The notes beneath the pieces are model-generated. The model saw only the letters and a list, made by a program, of their open reading frames with translations. It did no database searches and had not been told where the DNA came from. A stretch of 64,000 nt of DNA from Tanytarsus gracilentus (lineage: Eukaryota; Arthropoda; Insecta; Diptera; Chironomidae). Positions within the stretch are counted from its first letter, which is position 1. Each line of letters opens with the position of its first letter. The stretch lies in NCBI GenBank assembly GCA_038502055.1, contig JAXRKN010000037.1:4464001-4528000 (forward strand), in the 5' to 3' direction. Shown one piece after another: positions 1 through 11,985 of the stretch. Position numbers and translations under genes: made by a program.

Positions 1-230
1 TCTCTCAACTTAGCTGGTGGACTCACTTCATAGAGAAAATGATGATTGTGCTCAATTTCATGTGAACATTTAGTGTGTGACTTTTGTAGCAGTGTTTTCA
101 GTTGAAAGTAAACCATTCGACAGTCAAGAGTTAACGAAGAAGAACTGAGCTTTTGGTGAAAAGCAAAAGTGTGAAAATAATTTCTCAAAGTGTAAAAAAT
201 TTCGTTAAAAGTTTTAAATTGAATTAAGTC

Positions 231-2725
231 ATGTCGTCGAGTAGACTCTTTATGACGCGAAAGTTGTTTGCAAATTTGAATGTAAAATTTAATCATCACA
301 CAAGAAACGACAATGTTAGACTTATATCATCAACCATGGAGTCAAGAGAAAAATTAGCAACAAAAATGGAAGCCAAAAATGAGTGGAATCGAGCAGTTAG
401 TGAGGCGGAAAAAATTGTCGGATATCAAACGTCCTTTCTCAGTCTTCGATATCTCCTCAGCGATGAAATTACGAATTTAGCTCTTCATCTCAGGTATGTC
501 GTGTAAAAAGTATATTTTTTTCCAGTGAATTCGAGAAAATTTTTAATTGAGAAATTTCTTTCTTGTAGGAAACTCATTGGCTCACCTCATCCGCTTGTCA
601 ACACGGCCAAGTAAGCTATCAATTAATATTTACTGAAGCACGTTGCAAGGAGCTGTATTAAAGAGAATTTTTTAGTGCTAAGCAATGGGAAAGAAAGGAA
701 AGTGGGTTACACACCATAGAAAATGTGTCATAAAACATCATCGCAAGAAATTTCTAGCTTATATGACCTCATTGAAGTTGGTGTTGTAACTCGTTGAAAA
801 TGAAAATTAAATGGACTAAGAATTAATTTACGCAAGCGACGACATAAGAAAGAGCGAAATTGGGTAATGAGAGAGTGGACGATTAACTTAGTTTTCTGGC
901 CATTTATGTTTTTTTACTGTTTCAACATTCCATAGCACTTCCACTCAGATACTAGTTACCTATTTTCATTCAATAATACAAATTAATCTTTTGTACCTCA
1001 ATCAAAACGAAAATCAAGTGAGAGTCTCTCTTGGAATTTCATTAATTTTTAAAGCTCAAACAGTTGATGCAATTTTTTTCTTTTTAAACAACTGTTTCAT
1101 TAAATTAAGTGGCGTCTGCTTATTAAATTGATGAAGAGCTAATTATTTAAGATGCCTTGCAAATTACATTAATCAGGTTAATGTCATATTAGCAACATGT
1201 GGAAGCATAATTGGCATTTAAAAAAGTTAAAAAGTGTGTTATGTTGAAAAGTTTGACTAACGTTATTATAAGATTTAAATTTTTTTAATCAAAAGCTTGT
1301 TTAGCCTGAAAATTGATTTTTTTAACTTTTAAATATTTTTTTGTAATTCAAGGAAACTTTTACAAATTAATCAATATTAAAAGGCTTTTCAAGCAATTAT
1401 TAAGCTTTTTTATTTCTAATTTTTGTTCAAGAACGAAGTTGGTCTTGGTCGAAAGCTTTGAAATACGTCACTTTTTTCCAAAAACACTTTTATTTAAATT
1501 TGCAATGTGCAGAGAAAACGAGTTTTTGCTACACTTGTCAACCTTCATGCTTCAAAACGACTAAATCAAATTAAATTGGCAAAAAAATTAATGGATGACT
1601 ATTTGCTATTTTTAGAACGTTAATTTATGGACAAAATATGCAGACTTGGGGTCTGATTGTGCTGTTAGTCTCAAAGGTAATACTAATGTTAAAAAAATAA
1701 ATTAATAAAAAAAAGTTTACTTCGATTACTAAGATGGCTGGACATTCTCCAGAAACACCCGAGATGGAGCAGGATAAAAGCGCTGGTGTGCTCATCTCAC
1801 AGAGAACTCTTGCTGAGGTGGTGGAAATGGTGCGCACAGCAAATCTCATTCATCAAGGAGTTTTCAACCTTCAACATCTTCACAATGCGGGAAATAATTT
1901 ATCACCAGACTCCGACATGATTTTTGGCAATAAAATTGCATTGCTTGGCGGTGATTACCTACTTGGTAGTGCTTGCGCTCAAATTGGTCGATTAAAGTGA
2001 GATTTAGTGATTTTATTTTCACTTAAAACTAAAAATTTCTTTAAACTTTTAGGAATCAAGAGTTGAACGAACTGATGTGTACGGCATTCCGAGATATTGC
2101 CGATTCGCATTTTATTGGTGATCGAGATTTACAAAATCATCCGCTTCCGTCAGATCCGCAAATGAGAAATGATCAGTTTTATGGGAATCAAAGTGAAATT
2201 CCAATCGATCGGATCGATAATAAAATGCCATTTAACTTGAAGGACGTTCTTGGAAGTCCAGAAAATGAATGGACATTACGTCACACTTTGGCCGAAGGCA
2301 CTCTCCTCGGAAAGAGTTGTCAAAGTGCACTTCTGCTCGCCAAGCAGCCTGAAGAACTTCAGAGGCACGCCTATTTCTTTGGCAAACACTTGTCACTTGC
2401 ATGGCAATCGTGCATGGATTTGGAACCATTCAAATTCAAAGAATTGCCATATGATGCCAAATTAAGTCTAATTTCTGCACCCGTCCTCTTTCATCTCGAA
2501 TATGATCCTAAGATTTATGAGATTATTAAGAAAGGCAGTGATTCGGTTAATGACATCGACTACCACAAACTTCACAAAGCAATACGCAGTGGACCGGGTA
2601 TTGAAAAGACGAGAGAACTACAGAGCAAACACACATTATATGCCATGCAAGAGCTTTATAAATTTCCGTCTTCAGACGCTCGAACTGCTTTAGAAAACAT
2701 CATTTTGGCCATGCAAGATAACTAA
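231..2725 (+). CDS. PDSS2-like polyprenyl diphosphate synthase subunit 2, tandem copy 1
   Basis: Homologue of decaprenyl-diphosphate synthase subunit 2, the non-catalytic partner of PDSS1 that makes the isoprenoid tail of coenzyme Q in mitochondria. Exons 231-493, 569-610, 1616-1676, 1734-1996 and 2053-2725 join in phase to 433 aa. The N-terminus is basic and hydroxylated (likely mitochondrial targeting). Family blocks seen: WNRAVSEAEKIVGYQT, MQTWGLIVLLVSK, SQRTLAEVVEMVRTAN, FGNKIALLGGDYLLG and GPGIEKTRELQSKHT. The Asp-rich DDxxD motifs of catalytic prenyl synthases are absent, as is usual for PDSS2. Two introns (494-568 and 1677-1733) are missing from the other two copies. It is more similar to copy 3 than to copy 2. 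The start was chosen as the first ATG of an exon open into the conserved region. An initiator-like TCAGTT lies near 98; no clear TATA box was seen. Confidence 0.88.
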
Positions 2726-3333
2726 CATACACACACACACGCCTTCAACTTTAAGATGACACAAACAAATTTTATATAAGGACAGTTAAAGGCAATCAAA
2801 CTTTCCAGTTTACGAAAAGCAAAAAAATAACGTGATCAACGAAGATATGAATACACGTGCAAAATTCTCAGCAGGTATCAAGAAGAAATTAAGAACTAAA
2901 AAGTTGATCAAGAACTTTTATGAAGCGAGTTTTTTTCTCCAAATTTACGACCCATCCAGATTCTCTAAACTTTAACAATTTAACCTTATGCATTTGACAA
3001 AATAAATACATCTCGCAGATCTTGACAATGGTGGCTAGTCATGTGTAACAAATTTTCTATAAAAAACATCTTCACCCGTCCTGTGAGTGTGACGCGGTCA
3101 ATATAAAAATGCAGGAACGAAAAAGTCAGGTGAAACAAAAAACGTTTCTCACACGTGATTATTGATTAAACTGCTTGCGGTTCGCTTATATACACGGCAA
3201 ATCTGTTAAACCGGTCCACATAAGACACGAAGAAATTAAAATATACACCAAAAAAAATTATTCTTATATACCCGCAAAAAAAAAGATAAAAAGCCTTTTG
3301 GACACACATGTGTTGAAGATGCCGAGGAAAAAC

Positions 3334-3371
3334 TATAAAAGATAGTGAATTCTTTCTCAAAATTCTCAGTC
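3334..3371 (+). promoter_or_regulatory. TATA box plus initiator of PDSS2-like copy 2
   Basis: TATAAAAG at 3334-3341 is followed by an arthropod initiator TCAGTC at 3366-3371, whose A lies 34 bp downstream. That spacing fits focused RNA polymerase II initiation. The predicted 5' UTR is about 170 nt, up to the ATG at 3542. I saw no comparable TATA/Inr pair in front of copies 1 and 3, which suggests copy 2 may be regulated differently (inference). Confidence 0.5.
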
Positions 3372-3541
3372 GATTTTGTGTGTCTTACTTGTGCGATGTA
3401 AAAATTAGAAAAAATAATTAAGAAACTGTTTGAGATTTTTGCAACAACAAAAAATTGTAAAGTGCTTAAAAAATATTTGTTTACTGCTTGTGCTTGTTTT
3501 TTATAAAAAAATTACAATAAATAAAAATAATTCAGCTAAAA

Positions 3542-5677
3542 ATGGCTTTAAGAAAATTTTATTCTACCAAGAGTGCACTCTGCAATGCATTCAACTACAA
3601 AAGTGTTAGAAAATTTTCAGCCACTGCAAAATTGTTTGATAATGTTGTGACACAGAGTGAACAAATTTCTCCAAAAATTTCCGATTGGGATCGTGCACTT
3701 GACGAAGCAGTAAAATGTGTGGGATATCAAACGCCGTATTTAACTTTGCGTTACTTGACAAACGATGAGGACATAAAGTGGATGGATCACATGCAAAAAC
3801 TTGAAGGAAGTGGCCATCCAATGAAAGAAACTGCAAAGTAAGTTTGATGAACCTTGACCGTGAATTTGTAGTTGATAGAGGATGCGTCTCTTTCATTCCA
3901 TCATTTTTCTATTCAACCTGTTCCCATGGAATAAAACAATTCAATTTAATTTTCTCAAAACACTGATGATAATTTTGAATGAGTCGAAACCTGTTTTTCT
4001 TAATAAATTTTCTAGACACCTGGCTAATCGAAAGAGACTCTCCATATGACTTGCATCACAAACGTGATTTTTTTTATATCCGCGAAAAAAAATCCAAATT
4101 TTGTTCCTGCAACATGTGTCATTTTTTTCACGCGACTCTCATTACAAAAAATTAAGAAATCAAAAAATAATTTAAAACACATTAAGGAAGGACAAAATGT
4201 CAAAAAAGCATGCATGAAACTTTTGAAATATCCGCAAACTACCCTTTTTAATTTGTGAAATTCCCAAACTTTAATTTAATGTTGTCGATCAAAATTAGAC
4301 AAAAAAAAATTATCTCATTATTAAATCATTTATAGAGAATTGTTTTCGCAAGGAAAGACAAACGTTAACCAAATGTGGGGTCTCGTTGTTCTTCTTGTGA
4401 GCAAGCTAGCCGGTTATCCATCGAACTTTGCATGGAAAGAATCCGAGTTCGATAAGGACACTGGCATATTGAAGAGTCAAAGAACACTCGCCGAGTCCGT
4501 AGAAATCACTTCAACCGCTAATGAAATTCATCGAGACGGTATTTTGAACATGCAACACTACAATTTGAATGGGATGAGCTTGGACAACGATAATCTTCTG
4601 GTGTTTGGAAACAAGGTATGCATCACATACTAGTTTATTATTTTTTTGCTCTTATCTCAACATTTTTTGCGTCTTCATAGATGGCCATTTTAGGAGGCGA
4701 TATCTTACTAGGCTACGCTTCGACTCAATTCTCAAAACTTAAGTAAGTTTTTTAGTATTTAAAAATTTTAGATTTGAACACGACTGATGTCATAAAAATT
4801 TCCTTGTGTCTCATCCTCAAGTGATTTTTTTTTCATCCTTGATGAGTTAAATTTAGAAATCCAGTTTAAAGTATTTTGATTTATGAACTCATGCTTGGAC
4901 ATCATTTACTTCCTTCTTGAGTACTTGTAGATTTATTCAAATTTATTTACATGCGACAATATTTTTCAAGCATATTTTAAACATCTATATATTTTTAGAG
5001 CATATGAAGCGAATATTTTACTAACGACTGCCGCTCGCGATGTTGGCGATTCAAATTTCTTGGGCGACCGTGATATTCAAAATAATCCTCTACCCGCCGA
5101 TCCACTGCAAAAGCTCGAAGAACAAAAGAAAAATCCGGAGCTCTTCGAAGAGGTTTCAACTGATCAGATTGACAACACTTTGCCATTCAAACTTCACGAT
5201 TTAATGGGTACTGCAGAGCAGGAATGGCGATTGAGACACACTTTGTCGGGCGGTACGCTTTTGGGAAAGAGTTGTCAGGCTTCGATGATTTTGGCAAAAC
5301 AGAAGGAAGAAATTCAGAGGGAAATTTATTTCATGGGTAAACACATGTACTTGGGTTATCGAGCTGCAAAAGACTTGAAAATTTTCAAGGCCAAAAAATT
5401 ACCGGAATCTGGTAGATTTTCACTTGTTAGTGCACCTGTTCTCTTCCATCTTGAGCATGAACCTGAACTTTACGGGGAAATTAAGAGAGGAATGGAGTCA
5501 ATTGACAACATTGATTTTGAAAAAATTCACAAAATTGTCAGAAACGGACCCGGCATCGAGAAGACTAAAAAGCTACTTAGTAGAAACAATTTAATTGCTT
5601 TCACGCTTCTCCATAAGTTTCCGAAATCTGAGTCACTCCAAGCCATCGAAAACTTGATCATGGCCTTGGAAAATTAA
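3542..5677 (+). CDS. PDSS2-like polyprenyl diphosphate synthase subunit 2, tandem copy 2 (divergent)
   Basis: Second PDSS2-type gene. Exons 3542-3837, 4336-4615, 4681-4742 and 4999-5677 join in phase to 438 aa. The N-terminus (MALRKFYSTKSALCNAF...) looks like a mitochondrial presequence. Conserved blocks include VGYQTPYLTLRYL, MWGLVVLLVSK, SQRTLAESVEI, MAILGGDILLGYAS and GPGIEKTKKLLS. Asp-rich catalytic motifs are absent. It differs from copies 1 and 3 across the whole length, for example an expanded, charged stretch after the LLVSK block, so it is the oldest or fastest-evolving member. The intron 4616-4680 is unique to this copy; the introns after residues 98 and before the 4999 exon are shared by all three. 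A specialised, possibly tissue-restricted PDSS1 partner is plausible but inferred. Confidence 0.85.
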
Positions 5678-7194
5678 AAAAGCTTTTCGATCGAGCTTTT
5701 ACCAACAGATGGAGCTCTAAAGCTCACACGCACTCTTTTTATTTTAAACTAATGATGTGAGAAATTTTTATGTGAGGAATTTTGCGCAAAAAAAATTGGA
5801 GAAAGTGATTCGATGAGATTATAATTGAGCGCTTGGATATTTAATGATATTAAGTTTAATTCACAGAGCCGCTTAATTTTTTTTAACAATCGCACGCCTT
5901 GTTAAAGTTGATGATAGAAAAATATTTTATGGAAAATTTAATTCACTTTCTGACCCAAAATGATTTGAGTCCATCGAGACAAGGTGAGCGAAAAAAAATT
6001 AATTTACACTTGCTCGACCACCGAAGAGAAAAATTTTATGATTTCTAGGGATGGACACTAGTTTTTTAAAAAGAAATTTTTGTATTTTAAATTCTTTTAA
6101 ATCTTTAAAATTTGAATCAAAAAAGTAAAAATTGAAAGTATTACATTGACCTTGCTGACTCAATGCTACGCAAGAGATTTTTACACGTTTGCGTACGTTG
6201 CGCTGATGAAAGATCATTTTTTTATGAATGTATGAATCGAATTGTAACTGTATAATTTGCAAAGATCGTGTTGCATGAAGTGGCGCGTCCAAAAAGAGTC
6301 AATGTAACAAGTAAAAGGTTTTTACCACTTCCTCACGATTTAAACAGGTTCTCAAATAAATTTTGCGCGCATTGTTTTATACCTTTTATCATAGTGCTCT
6401 CTTCAACGCATGCCATTTAATGAAGATAAGTGAAAAAATATATTTAATTAGGAACTAAACAGAAAGAAAAATCGATATATAATTTAATTAGCCATTAAGA
6501 GATCAAACTTTTGTGGAGTTTTCACATGAAAAAAAAATAAAAAATGATTGAGAAAATTAATTGTTTCTTCAACTTTGTTAATTGTATGAGTAAAAAATTT
6601 TTTAAGCAAAATTTCACATGGTTATTAAAAAATAGTTAAAAGCTCAAGTTTATGCTTCCTCTGTCTGCAGTTTCAAAATCATAAAAATTTGCAACCGATA
6701 TATTAAAGACTTTAATTGAAAAATTTAAAATATTAAACAAAATTAAAGAGAGTTTTTTCCACAAAAAAATAATCAACTCTAATTGCCTCATCGCGACTGT
6801 GTGGAATTTTTATTAATAATTTTTTGCCGTTGTTGTTTTTTTCAGATGGAGAATCACACATTCGTTTACTTTCGATTTCTACATAATGCTTTACGTCTTT
6901 TTTTTTCGTAGCGCTAAAGTGGTAAGCACAAGCAGCCGCAAGACAGCGCAGACTGCTCAATCTTGAGCCGATCGTCGTAACGTTCAGTTGTAATTTTTTT
7001 CTCTCCTCGCGTGGCATTCACAGCGACAGTTAATAGTGTTCAAAGATTCACACAATACAAGCCAATAATAAGTACGAGACAAGTGAATTTTCTTTTGTGT
7101 AATCATCACCTTGGTGCAAATTTGTGTCTCCCATTGTGTTTAAAAAAGCTTCCAATAAATTTTTGGAACTTTCGTGAAATAAAAAATTATCGCT
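5678..7194. other. Intergenic, between PDSS2-like copies 2 and 3
   Basis: AT-rich DNA without a convincing exon. An initiator-like TCAGTTG near 6986 lies about 210 bp before the start codon of copy 3 and could be its transcription start. Short ORFs here show no family motif. Confidence 0.5.
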
Positions 7195-8896
7195 ATGTTG
7201 AGTCGATTGAGTGTCGCTAAAAAAGCGATTGCAAGTGCGCAAATCCGTAATTTATATTTATCGGCGACACTGCAAGTGCAAGAAAAAATCATTACGAAAA
7301 CAGAAACGAAAAATGAATGGAATCGAGCTTTGAGCGAAGCAGAAAAAATTGTCGGATATCAGACTTCATATCTCTCATTGCGATACTTGTTGTCGGATGA
7401 AATAACCAACCTGGCATTACATATGAGGAAATTGGTCGGATCAAGTCATCCGCTTGTAAATACGGGAAAGTGAGTAGTGATAACATTTATAATCATCTCA
7501 AATTTATTTAATAACTTCTTGGCCACAAATCGTATGTGTACTTACAACTCGATGAGAAAAAAATGCCTTATTGAAATTCATATGTATAGTCATATTTGAA
7601 ACAGACTGGTGTTTAAATAAATGCCTAGCGATTTCTTATGCATGGTTACTATAGAAATAATAAATTTATTCATCAAGTGTCGAGAGAGCAAACAAAATCA
7701 TTTTAATGTGTCTATAAAACCAACCACTTTATTAGCGTCATGTCACATCAAAATTGCCAAAAATGTTGTAAAGTGGAACAAGAAGAAAATTTCTCTTCAA
7801 AAATTTTAATTTATGCAAATGAAAATTTTTCTCTAGATCCCTCATTTATGGACAGAACAATATGCAAACTTGGGGACTGATTGTGCTGTTAGTCTCAAAG
7901 ATGGGTGGTCACGATGCTCGAGTAATTGAGCAGGAGAAGAGTGACGGTGTGCTGATCTCGCAGAGAACACTCGCGGAAGTCGTCGAGATGGTTCGTACAG
8001 CAAATATGATTCATTCGTCAGGCGTTTTAAATCTTCAGCATCTACAACAGTCTGGCAATGACTTATCGTTTGACTCGGATTTAATTTTTGGCAACAAAAT
8101 TGCTTTGTTGGGTGGTGACATTTTACTTGGAAACGCGTCAGCGCAAATGGCACAACTAAAGTGAGTTTTAATAATTTTCAAATAAAATTATCACATGATA
8201 AAATTTAAAAAATTTAGGAATCAGGAAGTGGTCGAGCTTCTTTGTACTGCTGCCCGAGACATTTCTGATTCTCACTTTGTGGGCGATCGTGATGTTCAAA
8301 ACAATCCTCTACCCACTGATCCAATCCAAAAAGCGGAAGAACTAAGAAAATCTCCCGGTGTCGATTCGATCGTTCAAGTTGATCAAATTGATAATAAGCA
8401 GCCGTTCATATTGGACGGTATTATGGGCAGTCCCGAAAGTGAATGGACATTACGTCACACTTTGGCGAGCGCTACACTTTTGGGTAAAAGTTGTCAGAGT
8501 GCACTTTTACTCGCAAAACGGCAAGAGTCATTGCAACGCTATGCATATTTCTTTGGGAAACATTTAGCGCTCGCATGGCAAGCCAGTATGGACCTTGAAG
8601 ATTACAAAACGGAACTGCCTCTCGGTCGTAAATTGAGTCTCATCTCGGCACCAATTTTATTCCATTTGGAATACGACTCATCACTCTATGAAGACATTAA
8701 GAAAGGAATTGAATCGGTTGATGACGTGAATTATTATAAAATCCATAAGGAAGTGTCTCGAGGTCCAGGCATTGAACGAACAAAAGAGCTCCAAAGTAAA
8801 CACACGCTCGCCGCAATGACAGAATTATACAAATTTCCAAATTCAGACGCGCGAGTCGCTCTCGAAAAAATTCTCCTCGCAATGCAGGAAGATTAA
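7195..8896 (+). CDS. PDSS2-like polyprenyl diphosphate synthase subunit 2, tandem copy 3
   Basis: Third PDSS2-type gene and the most compact: exons 7195-7469, 7837-8160 and 8218-8896 give 425 aa. The N-terminus (MLSRLSVAKKAIASAQ...) is Arg/Lys/Ser/Ala-rich and free of acidic residues, typical of mitochondrial import. The conserved order matches the other copies: NEWNRALSEAEKIVGYQT, MQTWGLIVLLVSKMGGH, SQRTLAEVVEMVRTANM, FGNKIALLGGDILLG, the GDRDVQNNPLPTDP segment and GPGIERTKELQSKHT. Both of its introns are present at the same codon and phase in the other copies, so this gene probably keeps the ancestral structure. Function is as for copy 1: partner of PDSS1 in the CoQ tail synthase. The first ATG of the exon was taken as start. 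Confidence 0.9.
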
Positions 8897-10217
8897 AATA
8901 TTTTAGTTTTTTTATTATTTAAGTTTTGTAAGATAAAGAAAAAAGCGAGAAAGGAATTTTACAGATAAACATGACACACTTTTATGATATTTTATTAAGG
9001 TGATGTTGACATGGTCTTTCTGAAAGTGAAAAGTGGCATGTAGGTTAAGATTTTTTTTATAAATTTCATAGTTCGTCATGTGCGCAAGGTAATTTAATTT
9101 CTTTCTTTGAAAAAATTTCGAAGATGCGCTAAAGATAAACAAGTTTTTAGGGTTAAGTCTCACACTGTTTTGCATATGAGGTTACCACACATATATTTTT
9201 TCTCATCTCTTTTTCTTAAATTTTGTTCAACACCCTGAAGTACGGAGATTTAAAAAAACGCACGACAACTCATAAGTTTTTTTTCGTTATGGTGCGTGAG
9301 AGAAAAAGTAAACTCTCGGATATATTTTTCGAAAGTTCATTCAGAAGATTAATAAGTTTTGGCTTCAAGCACACGAAATATGATTCAACCTCCACGTCAT
9401 TACAAGAAATGAAAAGTAAAAAAAATACTGACCAATGATGATGCTTCATCTGAATTATGATGTGAACATTGAGCTTGATTTCGAAACCTTTAATGCATCA
9501 TGAGATTGAGGAAATGAAGTTCCAGTGAATAGAAAGAGAAGGACAGTAATTACTTTAAAAAAATCATTAATATTTAATGTTAATTAGAAATTTTTTGTCA
9601 ACTCCAAAACTCCATTTTTTCCCACCTTTAAATAATTTTTTTGCACAAATTCGTGAATGTAAATTTAAATTTTATCAAATTAATTTATCACACATTTAAG
9701 CTAATGAATTTACGTAACATCTCTGAAATTTTCTATCTTTCAATCGTCCGATTGTCTCGTGAAATTCAAAATTCGTACGCATGTATTGAGACATTAAAAA
9801 CTTTCTCGCATTTCATTAAAGGCTTGCATATATATTTATTTTTTTGACGTCATTAGCGGAATGTAAAAATTTCAAAAGTGTAAATTCTGTTTTGTGAAAA
9901 TTAAGTGTGCCACAGTGAAAATCAACACGTTGCATAGGGTTTAAATAATATATTAAGACAAGACCAATTTCATGCGATCGTTGATACATTTTACAGTTTT
10001 TTTATACTGCCTATTTATGTAAATTTTGATGTAGGGCGAGCCAACTCAATATCTAGAAGAAGAAAAATATTATAAAACTATTTTTTTATGAAATGTTAAG
10101 TTTATTAAAATAAATATTTGTAAAAACTTTTAACGAATATATTCGATCTTTGGTTAGACTAAAAAAAACACGTTAATCAATTTACTTAATGTCGTCATTT
10201 GTGAACATCTGATGAGA
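8897..10217. other. Intergenic, PDSS2-like copy 3 to Prdm13-like
   Basis: AT-rich convergent intergenic DNA holding the 3' ends of both neighbours. No exon, RNA gene or repeat array could be supported. Confidence 0.5.
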
Positions 10218-11985
10218 CTAACAATCTACAACTTCAGTTTCATCTTCTTCATCATTGGACGAAGACGATAGTTGAGATGATTGTGCGGGTGAATATAACA
10301 TCGTCATTTGTGAGTCTTCTTGGCCGCTCGATTGAGTTTCAGAATTTCCGTGAGCTAACTGCATGTGCCGCAAGAGATCGCGACGTTTATGTAAACCTCG
10401 ACTGCAAATATGACATCGATAATGAGATGAATTTTCAGATGAACTGTTGCTGTGATGTTGATCTCCGCCCTGGGTGTGTAGTCGGATGTGTTTATTGAGA
10501 TTTGATGGATCGCCAAATGGCCGAAAACAATATTTGCATTTTAGCGGCTTGAAACCTATAAACACACAAAAGTAACTAATTAAATTTAACTTCTCTATAT
10601 TTTTTTTTCTTCGGAATCGTGTCCGTGAAAAACGGTCATAAAAAAATTTTAGCCACTCAATTTGTGAATAGACAAAATTTAATTGCCATTTTTCTTATGT
10701 GTGTGGTTATTGTAAAAAGTCAAGCGATGAAAACTTTTTAAAAAAATTAACAACTTTTTGTTTAAAATTTAATTTTATGAATAGAAAATTTTTTATTCTT
10801 ATTTTTAGCATCTCAATATAATTTAAATTGACTCACCTGTATGAGTACGAATGTGTATTTTAAGACCTATAGACAAAAGACAAAAAAGAATTTGTTGTTG
10901 AATCTCGTTCTGCTGCTTCAATAAATTTATAAACTTACCGTACTTCCGCGAGTAGAGTTTGCCGCAATAAATACACAGATGACCTTGTTTGCTCGTGCCC
11001 ATGTTACTCACGATTGTTTCGAGATGCGCGGCTGCTGCTAGAGCTGAATCACTCACGGAGCCTTGTGACAGTGTTGAGAGATTTGGAATTGACATTGGAG
11101 GCGATGGAGATGTTCCACACTTGATATTTTGTGCTACCGGTTGAAATGCCGATAATCGGGAATTGTTAGTCGATGACGACGGCAAAAAAGTCGCCGCATG
11201 ATGATGACGATGAAAAGGATTAAGAAATTCATAATTTCTCGAATGAATCATCAGTTTACGTTGATGACGAGAAAGCAGTTCCGCTTGCAATCGCTTCCAA
11301 ATTACATTTTCATCGAGTTGATCACAGTTTCTAGCAAGATGGAGTTTGAGGGGATTTGGATTTTCGAAAATTCGACAACAATGATGGCAACAATATTTCA
11401 TTTGACCTGCAGATGATTTTTAAAAAAAAATTGTAAGATTTTAGAAAATTTTGGAATTAATTGAATTAATTTATAATTTCTACTTTTAGGTCAGTTGAAA
11501 ATCTCACCTTGAATATTTGCCGGCACCAAAAATGGAATGTTCATAAAACTTATGATTTCTTCGGAAAACCACATGAGCAATTCTTCGCCACAGTTAATTG
11601 ATTTTATAACTTTTAGCTCAACTTTTTCATCCACAAAGTGTAAAATCACATTTGCACCTGGAATATCGTCAGCAATTCGAATGTTTCTTATCCAAAATTT
11701 ATTCCTCATGTGAGGTTCTTGAGGAAGCAGCAACTGATTGTCATGAACACTAATTGAAAATTTTCTCAATAAATTTAAGTCAATTAACACTTGATCGAAA
11801 GCAAATTGATGTGACGATGAATTTTTTGCGAGAAAAGCACCCGCTTGAACACAATGATCCTCCAAATTTTTCCTCAAAATACTTTCGATTTCAAACTTTC
11901 GCGAATTATCGGCGCCAATTTTTGGAACGCAAAATTTATTATTATTTGCACCTTCAAACACAAACTGCGAAGCGATCGGATACAT
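10218..11985 (-). CDS. Prdm13: Prdm13-like PR/SET-domain zinc-finger transcription factor
   Basis: Exons on the minus strand 11985-11508, 11406-10939, 10866-10837 (only 30 nt) and 10555-10218 join in phase to 437 aa. Residues about 10-155 form a PR/SET domain ending in the typical INCGEELLMWFSEE. A first C2H2-like finger follows (CCHHCCRIFENPNPLKLHL...), then a 120-residue low-complexity linker, and three fingers: CIYCGKLYSRKYGLKIHIRT, CKYCFRPFGDPSNLNKHIRL and CHICSRGLHKRRDLLRHMQL. The finger 2-3 block is highly characteristic of PRDM13, a nuclear regulator of neuronal fate. The 30-nt exon encodes the helix of finger 2 between two introns. The C-terminus is Ser/Gln/acidic-rich. The start is the first ATG of the PR-domain exon; an additional upstream coding exon cannot be excluded. 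Confidence 0.82.

Noticed and set aside
10277..10498. Plus-strand ORF opposite the Prdm13 last exon
   Set aside because: Antisense shadow of the zinc-finger coding frame; no splice or family support.
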